A DNA stretch of 64,000 nt, from positions 124,001-188,000 of the forward strand of contig JAXMBZ010000003.1 in the NCBI GenBank assembly GCA_046349615.1. The letters are read 5' to 3'. Position numbers and translations under genes: made by a program. Under the pieces are notes generated by a model. The model searched no databases, was not told where the DNA came from, and saw only the letters and a program-made list of their open reading frames with translations. How positions within the stretch are numbered: position 1 is the first letter of the stretch; the number at the start of each line of letters is the position of its first letter. This DNA comes from JADJNY01 sp046349615. GTDB lineage: Bacteria; Planctomycetota; UBA1135; GCA-002686595. Below are positions 22,728 to 31,875 of this stretch, piece after piece.

Positions 22728-25523
22728 TCAGGGGCGCTTCGGAGCGAGTTCGAGCTTCGTCGTCGCGCCCGCGCGACCCTCGAGGACGTGCGTCTCGGCC
22801 TTCCCCTCCGCCTCGAACGCGGGCGGGGGCGGCGAGTCGTCCTCGGCGCCGCCGAGGAGCGCGTTCGTGCCCTGCACGGAGCCCGCGTCGGAGCCCGGAG
22901 CGCGGTCCGGGGTCGGCGGCGGCGACGCGAGCGCAGCGCGGCGCGTCCACTCGAGACGGAACTCACCGGTGGGGATGCCGAATTCGCCCGGCAACTCGAG
23001 GTCGAACGATCGCGAGCGGACGATCGCGCCCCGGCGCCGCGCGAAGAAGCGCGCGTCGGCGCGTTCGCGCGCGGAGGGCGCCTCGGCCGACCCGTCCGCC
23101 GCGTGCACGTCGCGCGCGCTCGCACGCGCGCGGTCGGTCGACGCGCTCGGAGCGGCGGGTTCCGCGTCCGCTGCGAACACGACCGCGGCGCGTGCGCGCG
23201 GCGCGAAGCGGCGCTCGCCGAGCGCGAGCGCATCCCCGGCGCGCAGTTCGATCGGTCCGAGGTCCGTCCACGCCTCGCCGGGCGCGCCCGCGACGAGGCG
23301 GTAGCTCCCCGGCACGAGGCCGGCGAGGCTCCACACCCTGCGCGCGGCGGCGCCTTCGCCCTCGTCGCGTGCGCGGACCGGCACGGCCGCGACGCCGTCG
23401 CCGCGCTCGAGGCGCACGACGCCCTCGTCCGCGACGCGCCCCGTCGCCGACGCGAGCACGAGCTCGACGCGCGCGAGGTGCTTGCCGCCCTCGACCACGA
23501 TCGCGAGTTCGTCCTTCTGCGCCCAGACGCGCTCCGCCACGCGCTTCGCGGGGAGGATCGGGCCGGTCTCGCTCTCGGGCCGCGCCTCGAGCGCGAGCGG
23601 CGCCGCGCCGACGCCGTAGAGGAGCGCGCGTCCGTCCTCGCCCGTCTTCGCGCTGCGCACGAAGTCGTGCGCGCGCTCGTCCGCCCACGCCTCGACACGC
23701 CAGCCCGAGAGCGGCGCGCCCGTCTCGTCGACGAGGCGCACGAACAGGTTGCCGCGCTCCTCGAGCGCGAGGTCGAGCGCGGGGCTCGTCGCCGTGAGCG
23801 CGAGCTCGCGCACGACGAACCCCGCGCCCGGGCCGCCCGCGCACACGACCGCGGGTCCGGCTCTGCACCCTTCGAACGCGTACTCGCCCGACTCGTCCGT
23901 CGTCGCGCGCAGACGCCGCGACCCTTCCTTCGCGAGCAGCGTGACCTGTACGTTCGCCGCCGCGGCGCCGCTCGGAGTCCGCACGCGGCCGTGCACCGTG
24001 AACGTCTCGGGCTCCGCGGCGCGCGCGCCCTCGGCGCCGACGCCGTCCTGCCTGTCGAGCGCGAGCCCTTCGATCTGGATCCTCTCCCCGCTCAGTCGGA
24101 TCGTCCCGCTGCTCTGGAAAAGCCGGCCGAGCACCGGCACGTCGCCGAGGAGGGGCACCTTCGGCTCGGGCGCCCAGAGGAACGGATCCTCCCACACGCC
24201 GTTCCCGTGCGCGTCGAGCTCGAACTCGCTCGACTCGCCGCTTCCAAGCGCGCGGAACACCACCGACGACGATCCGCCCGAGCCGAGGACGGCGGTGAGC
24301 ACGAGCGACGACGACGCATCGACGCCGTCCTCGAGCACGACGTCGAGCGCGAGCGTCGCGCGCTCCGCGGTCCCCGCCGCGACGCGCACGTGTCGCAGGT
24401 CCGTGTTCCCGCCGCGCCCCTGCGCCCGCACGACGAGGTCGAGCGCGGGCTCGAACCCGCGCCATTTCCGCAGGAGCTTCCCGTTCCAACCCGAGAGCCC
24501 GAAGTCGGCGAGCGGTTGTCCATCCGGCGCCGCGTCGATCTGGACGCCGGGCGCAGGGAAGCCGAACGCGTCGACGACGGCTAGCTCGAGCTCGAACTCG
24601 AACGGCCCCGGGCCGTCGGACGCGAGCGGCGCCGATGCCGACGTCGCGCTCGGACGCGCCGCGGTCGCGACGGCCGCGGCGCGCGCGGGTCCCGCGGGGA
24701 GGGCGACCTCGGGAGGTGCGTCCTCGACGCGCGCGCTCGGCGCCGCAGCGCGCGGCGCGGACTCGTTCACCGGCGCGCTCGCGAGCGGCGCGTCGCCGCT
24801 GGGCGCGAGGAGCCACCAACAGAGGAGCGCGAGGACGAGCGCCCCCGCCGCGACGAGCGACTTCGTGCCCATGAGGACGATTCCCTTCCCGATCGACGTG
24901 CCCGCGGCGTCGCCGACGCGCACCGCACGCTCGGCCGCCGCGAGCGGTCCCGCGTGCTTCGCCGTCCACGCGGCGCCGAGCAGCGGCGCGAGCGCGTGGA
25001 CGAGCCCGCTCCCGCCGCGCTCGAGCTCCGCGCGCAGCTTCTGGTGCGCGCGCAGGAGCCGGCTCGCGACCGTCGCGAGCGGAGCGTTCGTGCGCTCGGC
25101 GATCTCCGCGGGCCCGAGCCCTTCGAAGTAGCGCAGCAGCACGGCGGTCTTGTACGGCTCCTCGAGCGCGAGCACGGCCGCGACGACGCGCTGGAGCACC
25201 TCACCGCGCGCGTGCGCGTCGAACGGCGTCGTCGCGCGCTCGTCCGAGCGGCGATCGCGCGCGTAGGCGGCCTCGCGCTCCGCGCGATGCGCCGCGTCGC
25301 GGCGGTGGTTCGACGCGAGCCCCCGCACGATCGTCCGCAGGAACGCGCGCGCGCCGCCCGCGCTCGCCGCCCGCGCGTCGCTCTTCGACAGCACGCGCAC
25401 GAACGCGTCCTGGAGCACGTCCTCCGCCGCGTGCGGGTCGCCGACGAGGTCGAACGCCAGCGCGCGGAGTCCGCCGGCGTGGCTCGCGAGCAGGTCGTGC
25501 GGGTTCTCGGGTTCGGAGCGCAT
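22728..25523 (-). CDS. Membrane-tethered ECF sigma factor fused to CarbopepD_reg-like ectodomain
   Basis: 931 residues. Residues about 10-75 are sigma-2 (DPHAAEDVLQDAFVRVLSK, FLRTIVRGLASNHRRD) and about 110-170 are sigma-4 (LEEPYKTAVLLRYFEGLGPA, TVASRLLRAHQKLR), so the sigma module looks complete. One membrane helix follows (about 222-240, LVAAGALVLALLCWWLLA), then a Pro/Ala linker and about 650 residues of beta-rich extracytoplasmic sequence. The latter includes WRGFEP, DAHGNGV, a secretin-like VPLLGDVPVLGRLF (456-469) and a carboxypeptidase-regulatory-like unit near 507-560 (VHGRVRTPSGAAAANVQVTL). C-terminally extended ECF factors are known from planctomycetes; no anti-sigma gene is nearby. 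Inferred mode: the ectodomain senses an envelope signal and the sigma part acts at the membrane or after proteolytic release. The ATG at 25523 begins the sigma domain. Confidence 0.88.
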   Translation of the reverse strand: MRSEPENPHDLLASHAGGLRALAFDLVGDPHAAEDVLQDAFVRVLSKSDARAASAGGARAFLRTIVRGLASNHRRDAAHRAEREAAYARDRRSDERATTPFDAHARGEVLQRVVAAVLALEEPYKTAVLLRYFEGLGPAEIAERTNAPLATVASRLLRAHQKLRAELERGGSGLVHALAPLLGAAWTAKHAGPLAAAERAVRVGDAAGTSIGKGIVLMGTKSLVAAGALVLALLCWWLLAPSGDAPLASAPVNESAPRAAAPSARVEDAPPEVALPAGPARAAAVATAARPSATSASAPLASDGPGPFEFELELAVVDAFGFPAPGVQIDAAPDGQPLADFGLSGWNGKLLRKWRGFEPALDLVVRAQGRGGNTDLRHVRVAAGTAERATLALDVVLEDGVDASSSLVLTAVLGSGGSSSVVFRALGSGESSEFELDAHGNGVWEDPFLWAPEPKVPLLGDVPVLGRLFQSSGTIRLSGERIQIEGLALDRQDGVGAEGARAAEPETFTVHGRVRTPSGAAAANVQVTLLAKEGSRRLRATTDESGEYAFEGCRAGPAVVCAGGPGAGFVVRELALTATSPALDLALEERGNLFVRLVDETGAPLSGWRVEAWADERAHDFVRSAKTGEDGRALLYGVGAAPLALEARPESETGPILPAKRVAERVWAQKDELAIVVEGGKHLARVELVLASATGRVADEGVVRLERGDGVAAVPVRARDEGEGAAARRVWSLAGLVPGSYRLVAGAPGEAWTDLGPIELRAGDALALGERRFAPRARAAVVFAADAEPAAPSASTDRARASARDVHAADGSAEAPSARERADARFFARRRGAIVRSRSFDLELPGEFGIPTGEFRLEWTRRAALASPPPTPDRAPGSDAGSVQGTNALLGGAEDDSPPPPAFEAEGKAETHVLEGRAGATTKLELAPKRP

Positions 25524-25621
25524 CGCGAGGTCTTCGAGGATCGCATGCACGTCCCCCGTGCGCGGACCGAGCACGGCGGGAAACTCCGAAAAAGCTCGGC
25601 GACGGCTCAGAGCCCAGGCTC

Positions 25622-28261
25622 TCAGCGGCGCGGGAGCTCCGCCCCCGTGCCGCGCGGAGCGCCGGTGGCTCGCTCGCGGTCGACCGCGGGCGAAGTCGGC
25701 TCGGCACTCGGGGGCGTCGACGCGACCTCGAGCCGCTCGAGCCCGCCGCGCTCGAGTTCGAACCGGAACACGTCCACGTCGGTCGAGGCGTTCGAGGCCG
25801 AGGATGGAGCGCTCGTCGCCGCAGGTTCCACCGCTTCCGGAGGAGTGAAGCGCACGGTGACGGTCCACGCGCCCGGCGCGGCCGCGAGCTTCGTCGGGAG
25901 CTCGACCTCGAACGCAGGGAGCGTGAGCCGAGCTCCGTCGCGCACGACGCCGACGTCGACCGAAACTCGCGCGCCCGCCGAGAGTCGGCCGGAGTCGAGC
26001 ACGATCGTCCCGTTCTCGCGGAACGGCACGACTCCGAGGTCGAGCATCCCGCGCGCAGGCACGCGCACCTCGCCGAACGACGACCAGTCCTCACCGGTGC
26101 CGCCCGCCGCGAGGACGAACACTCCGTTGCGCGTCCCTTGCAGGAGGAACGGCACGCCGGAGAGCGGAGCCGACGGCAGGCGCGGGAGGATCAGGCCCTG
26201 CTCCGTCTGCGGATCCCAGAGTCGCGCGCATGCATCCGCGAGCTCCGCGCCCCGCGTCGGCGCGAACCGCACGGCGAACGAGGCCTCGCGCGTCGGCTCG
26301 GAGCGCAGCGCGAACGTGTGCTCGCTCGAACCGCACCACACGGCGGAGTGCAGGAGCTCGGCGATCTCGACCGGCGCTTCGTCGATGCGCGCAAGGAGCC
26401 GCCAGGGTCCGCCCTTCGCGAGCCGCAGCGTCGCGCGTCCGTCGACGGCGGTGCGCGCGGAGCCCGCGAACGACGCGCCGCTCCAGGCCTCGACCGCGAC
26501 GCCCTCCAACGCGGCGCCGCCCGCGTCGGTGATCCGCACGGAGAGCGGCTCGCCCTCCTCGAGTTCGCGCTCGAAGCGCGCGCCGAGCGGCGGAATCTCC
26601 AACTCCTCGACGTGCGTCTTCGCGAGCGGCGACAGGATCGCGAGCCGCGCTCGTCCGGGACGCGAGAGGCGCGTGCTCGCGCGCCCCTCGTCGTCCGTCG
26701 TGAGCACGAGGCGCGTTCCCGACGCCTCGAGCACGAGTACGGCGACGGCGGAGCGCGCGGGCCGACCGCGGGCGTCGCGCACCTCGAGCGCGAACTCGAC
26801 CTGGCCGCCGCCGCGGCGTGATTTCGAGGTCGGACGCGTGGACGCACGCTCGCGGACCGCCGACGACACCGGACGCGTGACGCCCGGCACCGAGAGGAGC
26901 ATCGGCTCGGTGAACACGCCGTTCCCGCGCGCGTCGAGCGCGAAACGCGGCGCTTCGCCCGCGCCGTCGAGACCGAACCCGTCCGCCGATTCCGTGCGCT
27001 TCGATCTCGCGCGGTCGCGTCGCTCGAGCTTGCCCTCTCGCAACCGCTCGAAACCGACGACGGCCTCCTCGTCCTCCTCCTCGGCCGCGCGCCGCGCGAC
27101 GCGCAACGGCAGGCGCGCCGTCGTCGTCGCGTCGTGCGCGAGCTCGACGCGCACGAGCGGTGAACAGCCTTCCGCCGGATGGCGCACGAGGAGCTCGAGC
27201 TCCTGCACGGGCTCGAACCCGCGCCACGTGCGGTCGAGCGTACCCGAGTCGTCCGTGCGTCCGAGCTCGTTCAACGTTCCGCCGCCGACCGACGCGAGCA
27301 CGGTCGCCTCCGAGCACGGCAGCGTGAAATCGTCGACGGCCTCGACGACGAGGTGGAACACGTAGGGGCCCGCCTCGAGCTTCGGTTCGGACGGAGAGCG
27401 GCGCACGCGCGACGGAGGCTTGCGTTCGGTCGCGCTCGCGAGCGAGGACCGCGCCGTGCCGCCCGGCGCGGCTTCCTCGCCCGTGGAATCCGGGCGCGAA
27501 TCCGCCCCGCCGCGCTGCGTCGCCGGCGCGACGTCCCTCCGGGCTTCGGATCGGTCCCTGCCGACGAACGCGGCCTCTCCGCTCCCGGGCTCGTCCACCG
27601 CGTCGTTCGCGGTCGGGAGCACGAAGAACACCGCCGCCGCGAGCGCGATCACCGCGCACGAGGCGAGCGCGGCCTGGGTCGGGAACGAGGCCGTCGGACC
27701 CGCACCGCCGACCGTGCGCGGATCGAGCCCGGCGACGAGCGCGAGCGCGGCCGAGCCGGGGCCGAAGCGCGGACCGAGGCGCTCGCGCAACCGCTCTCTC
27801 GCGCGCTTGAGCCGCGTCGCGACCGTCGCCACCGGCACGCCGAGTCGCGCGGCGATCTCCGCAGGCTCGTGGCCGTCGAAGTAGCGCGCGAGCACGACGC
27901 GCCGGTACGGCTCGTCGAGCGCGAGCACGGCGTCGACGACCGCGCGCAGCCCCTCGGCGCGAAGGTCGTCCTCCTCCGCTTCGTTCGCGCCGCGCGCGCG
28001 CACCGCGGCGGTTTCGCGCTCGCGCCGCCGGCGCTCGTCGCGCAGCCGGTTCAGCGCGAGCCCGCGCGCGACGACGCGCAGCCATCCGCCGAGGCCCGAA
28101 CGGTCCGCCGGCGGTGCGACGAGCGCGCGCGCCCACGTTTCCTGCACGACGTCCTCCGCGGCTTCGCGGTCGCGCAGGATCGACAGCGCGAGCGCGCGCA
28201 ATCCCGCGGCATGGGCGGAGAGCAGCGAATCGTCGAACGGCGGCGGCACGGGAGAGCGCAT
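25622..28261 (-). CDS. Second membrane-tethered ECF sigma factor, paralogue of downstream gene
   Basis: 879 residues with the same plan: sigma-2 (about 12-78; REAAEDVVQETWARAL, WLRVVARGLALNRLRDERRR), sigma-4 (about 107-162; LDEPYRRVVLARYFDGHEPA, VATVATRLKRARERLRER), a membrane helix (about 197-216, LASCAVIALAAAVFFVLP), a Ser/Arg/Pro linker and a beta-rich ectodomain. WRGFEP and DARGNGV occur in the same order as in the neighbour, showing common descent, but the secretin-like motif is absent. VEFALEVRDARGRPARSAVAV resembles a carboxypeptidase-regulatory or big-like unit. The stop lies 98 bp before the next sigma fusion, and the start 68 bp after the pilin-like operon, so all may be one transcription unit. 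GGTGGAGGTG precedes the ATG as a ribosome binding site. Confidence 0.88.
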   Translation of the reverse strand: MRSPVPPPFDDSLLSAHAAGLRALALSILRDREAAEDVVQETWARALVAPPADRSGLGGWLRVVARGLALNRLRDERRRRERETAAVRARGANEAEEDDLRAEGLRAVVDAVLALDEPYRRVVLARYFDGHEPAEIAARLGVPVATVATRLKRARERLRERLGPRFGPGSAALALVAGLDPRTVGGAGPTASFPTQAALASCAVIALAAAVFFVLPTANDAVDEPGSGEAAFVGRDRSEARRDVAPATQRGGADSRPDSTGEEAAPGGTARSSLASATERKPPSRVRRSPSEPKLEAGPYVFHLVVEAVDDFTLPCSEATVLASVGGGTLNELGRTDDSGTLDRTWRGFEPVQELELLVRHPAEGCSPLVRVELAHDATTTARLPLRVARRAAEEEDEEAVVGFERLREGKLERRDRARSKRTESADGFGLDGAGEAPRFALDARGNGVFTEPMLLSVPGVTRPVSSAVRERASTRPTSKSRRGGGQVEFALEVRDARGRPARSAVAVLVLEASGTRLVLTTDDEGRASTRLSRPGRARLAILSPLAKTHVEELEIPPLGARFERELEEGEPLSVRITDAGGAALEGVAVEAWSGASFAGSARTAVDGRATLRLAKGGPWRLLARIDEAPVEIAELLHSAVWCGSSEHTFALRSEPTREASFAVRFAPTRGAELADACARLWDPQTEQGLILPRLPSAPLSGVPFLLQGTRNGVFVLAAGGTGEDWSSFGEVRVPARGMLDLGVVPFRENGTIVLDSGRLSAGARVSVDVGVVRDGARLTLPAFEVELPTKLAAAPGAWTVTVRFTPPEAVEPAATSAPSSASNASTDVDVFRFELERGGLERLEVASTPPSAEPTSPAVDRERATGAPRGTGAELPRR

Positions 28262-28329
28262 GATCGCACCTCCACCCCCGCCGCGCGGCGGATCGGGTCA
28301 CGATTCCCGCGGATCTCCGCGGACGGCGC

Positions 28330-28839
28330 TCAGAGGCTCCGCAGCTTGCGCAGCAGGAAGAGCGCCCCGACGACGAGCGCGAACCCCGCGCCGAGGACCC
28401 AACGGGACGTACCCGTCTCCATCGGCTGAGTCCCGGCCTTCGCGGCGCGCGTGCGAGCGCCGGTTCCTCCGGGAGACGCATCGTCCTCCTGCGCGTCCGC
28501 GAGCGGGGTCGAGAACGTCGCCCGGTCGCCGTAGAGGCTCAACGCGCGCTGGCGCGCCGCCTCCGGATCGACGCGCGCGAGCGCCGTCTTCCCCTGAGCG
28601 AGCGCCGGCGTCGCAGAGCGATCGACGACGCCGTCCGGCGCCGTGCCGTGGAGCTCGAGCGGATCGCCGGGGTGCAGCGTCGCGCGGCTGCGCCCGTTCA
28701 GGAGCGACTCGACCTGGGCTCGACTCGGCTCCCCGCTGGAAGACGCGGGCGTCGATTTCGTCTGGCCGAACGCGCCCGCCGCGCACACGACGAACGCGAG
28801 CGCGGCGAACGGGAGTCGCTTCGAGGAGCGCAGGCTCAC
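28330..28839 (-). CDS. Hypothetical protein with signal peptide and C-terminal membrane anchor
   Basis: 169 residues starting at a GTG that overlaps the previous stop as GTGA (28836-28839). The N-terminus has a signal peptide (RLPFAALAFVVCAAGAFGQ). The middle is polar, with a segment ESLLNGRSRATLHPGDPLEL, and a stretch with LARVDPEAARQRALSLYGD. The last 25 residues are a membrane helix with basic end (WVLGAGFALVVGALFLLRKLRSL has the look of a sorting tail). The last gene of the pilin-like operon, it may anchor or process the filament components. No family recognised. It is upstream of the two sigma fusions. Confidence 0.72.
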   Translation of the reverse strand: MSLRSSKRLPFAALAFVVCAAGAFGQTKSTPASSSGEPSRAQVESLLNGRSRATLHPGDPLELHGTAPDGVVDRSATPALAQGKTALARVDPEAARQRALSLYGDRATFSTPLADAQEDDASPGGTGARTRAAKAGTQPMETGTSRWVLGAGFALVVGALFLLRKLRSL

Positions 28840-30743
28840 GGCGCCACCGCCGCGTGGTTCGGATCCTGGTCGAGCTTCTTCCAGGAGATCGTGCGCACCG
28901 GCAGGAGCTCGCGCGGCAGGAGCGGCGCGGCCTTGCCCGACGAACCGCCGAGGAGGCGCGGGTCGTGGTTGAAGTTCAAGCTCGGCGTGCCGTAGATGAT
29001 GTTCTCGTTGCGGCTGACGAGCGCGCCGTTGACGTCCGCGGGTGCGCCGCCGAGCACGAGCCAGCAGAACGAGTGGTTCGTGTAGAAGACCGCGTCCATG
29101 TGGTTCGCGTAGAGCGAGGCGACCGTCGAGTAGGACGAGATCCCCGCCGCGGGCATGTTGCCCCCCCAGTTCGCCGTGTTCAGCGGCACGGTCAGGTTGA
29201 CGCTCGAGAGCGTCGTCGAGCCGTCCTGCAGCCCGTCGCCGTCGATGTCCTCGCCCGTGCCCGGGATCGGATCCCCGACGCTGTGACCCGCCGGGATCAA
29301 GCCCGCGGCGGCATCGGCCTCGGTGTAGTGCTCGATCGTGAAGACGCCGTCGCCCTCGAGCACGTCGTCGTCCGCCGTGCCGAGGATCCCGTCGCGGCCC
29401 GCGCGCGTGTTCGGGATGCGGTCGGCGCCCGAGTCCTCCGCGGACTGGTTCATCGCGTCGCCCATCCACCACCCGACGTAGTACTGCCACCACGCGTCCG
29501 TGAAGTCGCCGACGACGACGTTCTCGCGGGCGAACAGCCCCAGGAAGTCCTTGTTCCAGTTCGCGGAGAGCCACGCCTCCGTCGACGCCTGCGTGTTGTC
29601 CGCGGGTCGGGGCGTCGCGGGCCCGTTCGCGTAGCGGATCGAGTTCGGGCAGTACACGTTGCCCCCCGAGTAGATCGCGCCCTGCCCCGTGACCGTCCCC
29701 GAGATGATCACGTGGCCGCGCACCACGACGGGCCCGTTGAGCACGATCGGATCGGCCGGCGTGCCGACGAGGTAGAGGTTCTGCTGTTCGCCCGCGTCGT
29801 CGCCGAGCACGCCGTTGACCACCGTCGTGCCGCCGACCGAGATCGTCGCGTGCTCGCTGATCGCCGTCGCCTCGTACCGACTCAGGTCGGTCAGGTTCGG
29901 CATCTCGACGCGGTCCTCGAAGTCGTGCTGGTTCGACGCCTGCGTGCCTTGGCCGTGCATGTGCTCCGCGTGGACGATGTCCCACGCCGAGAACGTACCG
30001 CCGTCGAGGCCGTTCTGGAGCCCGTCCTCGTTGTCGTCCTGGTACCCCGAGAGCGACGCATGCGTGCCGTTCCATGCGACCTCGTCGTAGAGCGGCTGGC
30101 CGGTGATCGTGGCCGCGTACCCGCCGCCGTCGAACTGGCCGTTCGAGCGCACGTTTCCGTTGCCGAAGATCGTGTCGCCGTAGAACCAGCCCCAGTTGTT
30201 GATGAAGTAGGCGTAGTCGAACACCTTGCTCGGCGCGAGGTCGTAGCGGACGGTGCGCTGCACCGCGCTCCACGCTTCGGGTGCACGACCGGCCGGGAGC
30301 GCGCTCGGCGCGTCGGGTAGGTAGCCCGTGGCCTGGATCGCGATCGTGATGCTCGTGGGCGTGCTGTCGATGCGCTGGAGCGTCACCGAGTACGACCCGA
30401 GGCGTCGCGCGCCGTCGAGCAGCGGCTCGCCGACGAACGGCGTCGAGGTCGGGCCGCTCGCGAACAGGTTCCCGAGCCCGCCGAGCGGGTCGTGCACGTT
30501 CGTGTTCTTGACGGTTTGAGAGAGGAGCGCGAGCGCGCGCTCCACGCCGGCCTCCGCAACGTACTGCGCACCGACCGCGTCGAGGCCGCGTTTCGCGTCG
30601 CGGACCTCCACCGTCGAGTTCTGCGTCGCAGCGACGATCAACCCGAAGAGACAGAAGCCGACGATGACCACGCCCACGAGCGCGGTTCCGCGGCGAGCCT
30701 TCGCGGCCCGACGCACATGCCTATTCGTTCCGACTACGCGCAT
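28836..30743 (-). CDS. PilX-like minor pilin / large pilus-associated protein
   Basis: 635 residues. The N-terminus RRGTALVGVVIVGFCLFGLIVA is the hydrophobic helix of PilX-type proteins, followed by GAQYVAEAGVERALALLSQ, the AEAG helix typical of PilX N-terminal domains. The remaining 500 residues are Gly/Asn/Asp-rich beta structure (GGNVYCPNS, DGILGTADDDVLEGDGVF, EDIDGDGLQDGS), with DxDxDG-like stretches that may bind calcium. In type IV pilus systems such minor pilins prime assembly and can present adhesins. The start at 30743 overlaps the preceding gene by 23 bp; an in-frame start at 30782 cannot be excluded. Confidence 0.82.
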   Translation of the reverse strand: MRVVGTNRHVRRAAKARRGTALVGVVIVGFCLFGLIVAATQNSTVEVRDAKRGLDAVGAQYVAEAGVERALALLSQTVKNTNVHDPLGGLGNLFASGPTSTPFVGEPLLDGARRLGSYSVTLQRIDSTPTSITIAIQATGYLPDAPSALPAGRAPEAWSAVQRTVRYDLAPSKVFDYAYFINNWGWFYGDTIFGNGNVRSNGQFDGGGYAATITGQPLYDEVAWNGTHASLSGYQDDNEDGLQNGLDGGTFSAWDIVHAEHMHGQGTQASNQHDFEDRVEMPNLTDLSRYEATAISEHATISVGGTTVVNGVLGDDAGEQQNLYLVGTPADPIVLNGPVVVRGHVIISGTVTGQGAIYSGGNVYCPNSIRYANGPATPRPADNTQASTEAWLSANWNKDFLGLFARENVVVGDFTDAWWQYYVGWWMGDAMNQSAEDSGADRIPNTRAGRDGILGTADDDVLEGDGVFTIEHYTEADAAAGLIPAGHSVGDPIPGTGEDIDGDGLQDGSTTLSSVNLTVPLNTANWGGNMPAAGISSYSTVASLYANHMDAVFYTNHSFCWLVLGGAPADVNGALVSRNENIIYGTPSLNFNHDPRLLGGSSGKAAPLLPRELLPVRTISWKKLDQDPNHAAVAP

Positions 30744-31332
30744 GGAATACCACCACCATTCCCGGTTCACCCGTTCCCCCACCCACCGTCGAGAGGGTCG
30801 CCTCCCAGACGGAGCCCGACTGGACGAGCCCGAATCCGCGGCTCGCCCCCGAACCGTTGCGAAGCCCGCGCGCGAGCACGCGCGACCGCTGCAACACGCC
30901 CGCGTCGTCGTAGATCTCGCGCACGAGTTCGCGCCCGTTCCCCCCGACGACGACGGCGTACCTCACGAACCACCCCGCGCGGTCTTGCTCGGCCGAGGTC
31001 GGGCCGAGCTCGCGCTCGTGCACACCCCACGTGGTCGCGCCGGCCGTATCGATCCCGATCTGAAGCCGGACCGCGTGGTTCCCGTCCGCCTGGACATCGA
31101 TCGAGACGTGCGCGGCGTTCGTCGAGCGCAGATCGTCGAGCAGCGCAGCGCTCGCCTCGCGCAGCATCTGGTCTTCCGTGACGACCCGCTCGACGACGGC
31201 GTTCGAGCTGCGACCGGCACCGAGCGTGAGCATCACGACGTACCCGAGCGCCGTGAAGAGCGTGAGCCCGATCACGAGCTCGATCAGCGTGAAACCGCGC
31301 CTGGAACGCGAGGATCGCGAGCGTCGCTTCAC
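30721..31332 (-). CDS. PilW/GspJ-like prepilin-type protein
   Basis: 203 residues with a classical class III signal: a basic leader (KRRSRSSRSRRG) then FTLIELVIGLTLFTALGYVV, with Gly-1, Phe+1 and Glu+5. The prepilin peptidase would cut after the glycine and N-methylate the phenylalanine. The C-terminal domain contains LREASAALLDDLRSTNAAHV, typical of PilW/GspJ minor pilins. The GTG start overlaps the upstream stop as GTGA (31329-31332). It is the second gene of the operon and should form a tip complex with its neighbours. Confidence 0.87.
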   Translation of the reverse strand: MKRRSRSSRSRRGFTLIELVIGLTLFTALGYVVMLTLGAGRSSNAVVERVVTEDQMLREASAALLDDLRSTNAAHVSIDVQADGNHAVRLQIGIDTAGATTWGVHERELGPTSAEQDRAGWFVRYAVVVGGNGRELVREIYDDAGVLQRSRVLARGLRNGSGASRGFGLVQSGSVWEATLSTVGGGTGEPGMVVVFHARSRNE

Positions 31333-31730
31333 GGGCGGCTCCTCAGGGTCGCGATGCGGCCGAGTTCCCGGTTCGAGCGCGCGTCGCGGACGATCGCGCG
31401 CACCTGGATCAGGTCGACGGCCGCGGGAAACGCCGCGACGTCGACGACGAAGGCCGAACGCGCGAGCGTCGCCTGGTCGTGGAACGAGTTCCCGTTCAGA
31501 GAAAGGAGGGAGTCGTAGGGCGTCGCCTGCACGTCCTCCATCACGGTCGCGAGGTACACGCTCGCACGGCTCGTGCGACGCGCGTCGCGGGCGCCGTTCA
31601 TGGCGCCGAGGAATGCGCTCGCCGAACTGAGCATCAACATCGCGAGCACCGCGATGGCAATCGTCACCTCGAGCACGGTCATCCCGCTCCGGGAGCGGGA
31701 GCGTGCGGCTCGTCCCTGCCTGGAACTCAA
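31329..31730 (-). CDS. PilV/GspI-like prepilin-type protein
   Basis: 133 residues. The leader RSRSRSG is followed by MTVLEVTIAIAVLAMLMLSS, a prepilin helix with Glu+5, in which Met replaces the usual Phe+1. ARRTSRASVYLATVMEDVQA is the short helix typical of PilV/GspI minor pilins. It is the first gene of a four-gene, fully overlapping operon (PilV-, PilW- and PilX-like, then an anchored protein). The operon is divergent from a secreted serine carboxypeptidase. No assembly ATPase, secretin or peptidase gene is in the window, so it must use machinery encoded elsewhere. Confidence 0.85.
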   Translation of the reverse strand: MSSRQGRAARSRSRSGMTVLEVTIAIAVLAMLMLSSASAFLGAMNGARDARRTSRASVYLATVMEDVQATPYDSLLSLNGNSFHDQATLARSAFVVDVAAFPAAVDLIQVRAIVRDARSNRELGRIATLRSRP

Positions 31731-31875
31731 GCTGCCTGCCCTTCGGCGTCCTGCCGGACGCGCTGCTGCCTCGCTTCCCTTCGGTCGCGGAGACCGCCGA
31801 ACCGAAGCCGATCTCGGATCTTCGCGTCGTCGAACCGCGGACGCCCGCTACCCTTCCGCCTCCGGAGGAGTCCAC

